A DNA stretch of 64,000 nucleotides, from positions 22,291-86,290 of the forward strand of contig JAFKHH010000024.1 in the NCBI GenBank assembly GCA_017306865.1, written 5' to 3'. The DNA comes from Filimonas sp. Lineage in GTDB: Bacteria > Bacteroidota > Bacteroidia > Chitinophagales > Chitinophagaceae. Shown piece by piece: positions 61,580 through 64,000 of the stretch (its first letter is position 1; every line of letters begins with the position of its first letter). The notes under the pieces are model-generated. The model searched no databases, was not told the origin of the DNA, and saw nothing but the letters and a program-made list of their open reading frames with translations. The translations under genes and the position numbers were made by a program.

Positions 61580-62476
61580 TTACCGGTGTTGCTCGTAGGT
61601 ATTAGGAGGTAGCGCATGTTGCAGCGCGCCGATTTCCGCAGGTGTTAAAGCCGGAGCAGCAATTGTTTGCAACACATCACTTAATTGTGCTGCTGTTCGC
61701 ATCCCAACAATGGCCGCTGTTACGGCAGGCTGCTGCAAAACGTATAACAATGCTGTTTGCGTAGCGGTGCGTTCTGCTAAGGAAAGATGCCTGGTTACAA
61801 CCGCCGCTTTCGTTACCTCGTCTGCAGAATAGTTGAGATATGGCTTTGCTGGCTTACCGCTTAGTAAACCCTGCGCTATACTGCCGCGTGCAAGTATGCC
61901 AATATTGTTGCCTGCTAATAAAGGTAATGCTGTTTCTTCCGGGCGCCTGTCCAGGAGGCTGTATTGCATCATAACACTGGCTATATGCGATTTAGCCACA
62001 TATTCCCGGACCACGTTCGGGCGAATAGAGGATATGCCATATTCCCTGATCTTGCCTTGCTGTTTGAGTAACTCAAACGCCTCTATCGTTTCATCTATAT
62101 TGTCTTCGATCGTACCGCCATGCAATTGGTACAGGTCTATATAATCTGTCTGTAACCGTTGCAGGCTCGCCTCTGCAGCTTGCAGTATGTACGCTTTGCG
62201 CGGGTTCCAGTCCCATCCTGTGCCGTCTGCCTTCCATTGGTTACCCACTTTTGTAGCAATAGCTACGTCCTTTCTTTTTTGCCTGAACGCCTTACCAACT
62301 ATCTGTTCATTCTGGCCTTTATCATACAGATCTGCTGTGTCAAAGAAATTGATGCCGCCATCCAGTGCTGCGTGTAACAACTGTTCTGTCGCTTTATCAT
62401 CCTGCTTTAATGACATACAGCCAAAACCGATGCTGCTAACCTGTATAGGGGTTTTTCCTAAGTTATTATATTTCAT
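61580..62476 (-). CDS. aldo/keto reductase
   Basis: 298 residues. A TIM-barrel oxidoreductase with the catalytic tetrad pattern: DTADLYDKGQNE (Asp, Tyr), IATKVGNQW (Lys) and DLYQLHGG (His), plus the NADPH-binding C-terminal part (IVGMRTAAQLSD). Reduces carbonyl compounds in the cytoplasm. Same strand as the receiver-like gene, but the latter's gap of 125 bp argues against tight coupling. Confidence 0.92.
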   Translation of the reverse strand: MKYNNLGKTPIQVSSIGFGCMSLKQDDKATEQLLHAALDGGINFFDTADLYDKGQNEQIVGKAFRQKRKDVAIATKVGNQWKADGTGWDWNPRKAYILQAAEASLQRLQTDYIDLYQLHGGTIEDNIDETIEAFELLKQQGKIREYGISSIRPNVVREYVAKSHIASVMMQYSLLDRRPEETALPLLAGNNIGILARGSIAQGLLSGKPAKPYLNYSADEVTKAAVVTRHLSLAERTATQTALLYVLQQPAVTAAIVGMRTAAQLSDVLQTIAAPALTPAEIGALQHALPPNTYEQHR

Positions 62477-62639
62477 CTTGCCCGTTTGTGCAAAAGTATT
62501 TGCTTTTTTTGTTTGGCTGAAAATGAATGTGCATAACGATTCCAGCTAAAATGGGAAGCTTTTTAGGGAGCTTTCTTACCTTGCACGATATAAGGCAAGT
62601 ATTTTGCTATTAACCAGGAACATAAACTTTGAATTAACT

Positions 62640-63479
62640 ATGAAAAGAGCATCCTTCATTGTACCCGTGGCAGCATGCGCCATTATAGCTGCTGCACTGT
62701 TTAGCTGTAAAGGGAAAAATGCAGCGAACGACAAGACAGCCAAAGATTCTACTAAAACAACATCCCAGGCCCTTGTGCCGGGCGGTTACATGAAGCTGGA
62801 CAGCAGCAAAAGATATATCTTCCTGACGTTCGATGACTCTCCCCAGCCTCCGGGAACAACTGTATGTAAGGCTATCTTCCATGCAAACGGGGTGAAAGCA
62901 ACTTTCTTTGCTGTAGGTATGCACCAGTTCGATTATTACCGTAAAATGGTAGTAGACAGCATTCGTAATGCGTACCCGGAATTCCTGTTAGCGAACCACA
63001 GCTATTCACATGGTTTCCAGAATAACTATAAAAAATTCTACGCAAGCCCTGATAGCGCCGTTTCCGATTTTATAAGAGCAGAAGCAGAAATGAAAGTGCC
63101 TGTTAAGATTATACGCCTGCCGGGCAACAACTCATGGGTGTTTAAAGGTGCTGAAATGAAAGGCCCTAAATCAACTATGCAGGTATGTAAACGCCTGGAC
63201 TCATTGGGATATAGTGTAGTGGGTTGGGACATAGAATGGCAGTTTGTAGGTGGTTCTAAACCTAAACAAAGTGTGGAAGAAATGCTGAAAGAGGTAAACA
63301 ACAAATTTGATAACATGACAAGCAATTATCCTAATACTGTGGTGATACTTGCGCATGACCGCATGTTTGCAAAACAACCTTACTCAGACTCATTGAATAA
63401 ATTTATTGGCGCATTGAAGGCTGATCCTCGCAATGCATTCGAAACAATAGATCACTATCCGCTGATCCATAAGAAATAA
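62640..63479 (+). CDS. polysaccharide deacetylase lipoprotein (NodB fold)
   Basis: 279 residues from MKRASFIVPVAACAIIAAALFSC, lipoprotein signal with Cys23 followed by KGKN; the frame extends 12 codons upstream but adds no signal. NodB-domain motifs: YIFLTFDDSPQPPGT (Asp-Asp metal site, about 57-71), ATFFAVG, LANHSYSHGF (HSxSH, about 120-129), and LPGNNSW. It removes acetyl groups from a polysaccharide in the periplasm or at the surface. A terminator hairpin follows 57 bp after its stop. Confidence 0.9.
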   Translation: MKRASFIVPVAACAIIAAALFSCKGKNAANDKTAKDSTKTTSQALVPGGYMKLDSSKRYIFLTFDDSPQPPGTTVCKAIFHANGVKATFFAVGMHQFDYYRKMVVDSIRNAYPEFLLANHSYSHGFQNNYKKFYASPDSAVSDFIRAEAEMKVPVKIIRLPGNNSWVFKGAEMKGPKSTMQVCKRLDSLGYSVVGWDIEWQFVGGSKPKQSVEEMLKEVNNKFDNMTSNYPNTVVILAHDRMFAKQPYSDSLNKFIGALKADPRNAFETIDHYPLIHKK

Positions 63480-63535
63480 TTGTTGCATTGTTCACTGGCT
63501 ATATTGTTTTAGCTGTTGGAAGAACAATGAAGCTT

Positions 63536-63574
63536 AATCCCGGCAGGTCTCTAAGACGTGCCGGGATTTTTTTG
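63536..63574 (+). terminator. intrinsic terminator of the polysaccharide deacetylase gene
   Basis: Stem aatcccggca / tgccgggatt (63536-63545, 63559-63568) with a partly paired loop and a T-tract (ttttttt) directly after. It is 57 bp past the stop codon. Confidence 0.88.
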
Positions 63575-63597
63575 TGTTGCATTGAACAATGAAGCTC

Positions 63598-63630
63598 AAT
63601 CCTGACAGGTCTTAAAGACCTGTCAGGATT
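63598..63630. repeat. perfect 33-base palindrome
   Basis: Arms aatcctgacaggtctt (63598-63613) and aagacctgtcaggatt (63615-63630) around a single base. It is a relative of the terminator hairpin 60 bp before it and of the moxR hairpin (agacct core), so it is probably a copy of a dispersed hairpin family rather than a dedicated site. Confidence 0.9.
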
Positions 63631-64000
63631 TGTACTGGCGCAGGCTGGGAGGCCGCAAGTGTTCGAAAGATGTTGCTATATAATCTCAGCAAAAAAATAG
63701 CATGTAATTGCTATGACAGAGAGCCGGAGGCTCGATAGAATGGTAGAAAGATATATCCTACACCAATCAGAGCCGCAGCGCGGCGACAGAATTATTCTCT
63801 TGTAAAACGATTCATTCTGTCACTCTTCCGGGCAATGTCATTAAGTTAAGGGAGAAAGAATATTAGCGACCGAAGCGAATATTTTTAAACACATAGTAAG
63901 CATAGGTACAAAGGCACATAGTTTTTATTTTCTTTCTGATTAATAGCAAAGCTTGTTTGTATAAAGAGTGCATAGATCACATAGAGAGGCCGCTTTGCGA

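Larger units (their letters stand above)
63480..64000. repeat. 521-bp repeat-rich right end of the window
   Basis: After the terminator hairpin at 63536-63574 come a perfect 33-base palindrome at 63598-63630, a degenerate REP (63637-63660), a block at 63721-63831 that repeats 44998-45110, and from 63881 the 'cacatagtaagcatagg' word repeats shared with 2.6 kb and 32.3 kb. No gene is visible to the edge. Confidence 0.85.

Noticed and set aside
1..64000. tRNA, rRNA or prophage genes
   Set aside because: No anticodon-arm and T-loop pattern, rRNA signature or phage structural gene was recognised on either strand; a dedicated RNA scan was not possible.

Overview
The window is chromosomal DNA of a Bacteroidota bacterium, most probably from the Chitinophagaceae/Sphingobacteriia side of the phylum. 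The evidence is a SusC/SusD nutrient-uptake pair, a type IX secretion (T9SS type B) sorting domain behind SprB-type repeats, a Bat (Bacteroides aerotolerance) operon, many lipoproteins with Cys-Lys-Lys or Cys-Gly N-termini, and promoters of the TTTG-N20-TAnnTTTG type. I found no rRNA, tRNA, CRISPR array, transposase, integrase or phage gene.

Layout. 1-7.4 kb: an edge-truncated gene, a UbiA-like membrane protein, a LuxE-family acyltransferase, an HxlR regulator with a methyltransferase, a secreted HEYVH peptidase and a secreted ChaN/Tiki-like protein. 8-12 kb: a 1358-residue glycine-rich adhesin-like protein with six almost identical 78-residue SprB repeats. 12-14.6 kb: an EamA exporter divergent from its likely MocR regulator. 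15-23 kb: an uptake operon SusC-SusD-DUF5689-Tat phosphoesterase, followed by a GH27 alpha-galactosidase. 24.8-26.3 kb: a mosaic of palindromic repeats beside a stand-alone SIR2-domain protein. 26.4-31.5 kb: two tandem DUF1254/DUF1214 lipoproteins divergent from a FadR-type regulator (two perfect operators), a TauE/SafE permease and a DUF1634 protein. 32.5-36 kb: an SDR, an AraC regulator and a CstB-like persulfide dioxygenase-rhodanese behind a Crp/Fnr-like palindrome. 36.8-45 kb: a periplasmic HAD phosphatase and the Bat operon (MoxR, DUF58, DUF4381, BatA, BatB/C, BatD). 45.5-49.2 kb: a WG-repeat protein, a formylglycine-generating-enzyme-like lipoprotein with a tiny Cys-Cys lipoprotein, and a 58-residue exported peptide. 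49.6-63.5 kb: a degenerate histidine kinase, a GDPD-GH16 fusion, an SPL-type radical SAM protein, an MHS-family transporter, a NACHT-like NTPase with a Bacteroidota HTH-like N-terminus, a NarL-type response regulator opposite a canonical histidine kinase, PepE, a DUF481 protein, a receiver lacking its phospho-acceptor Asp, an aldo/keto reductase and a polysaccharide deacetylase.

The intergenic DNA is unusual. Several gaps hold short palindromes with 1- to 4-base loops, a 124-bp element with perfect 21-bp inverted ends (second copy about 20 kb away in reverse orientation), and dispersed 'word' repeats seen up to three times. These look like non-autonomous REP/MITE-like elements whose mobiliser is not in the window.

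The most promising leads for something undescribed are the repeat mosaic at 24.80-25.43 kb, the HTH-NACHT-like protein, the lone SIR2 protein, the GDPD-GH16 fusion, and the FGE / Cys-Cys lipoprotein / small-peptide locus. All functions are read from motifs only; nothing was searched against a database.
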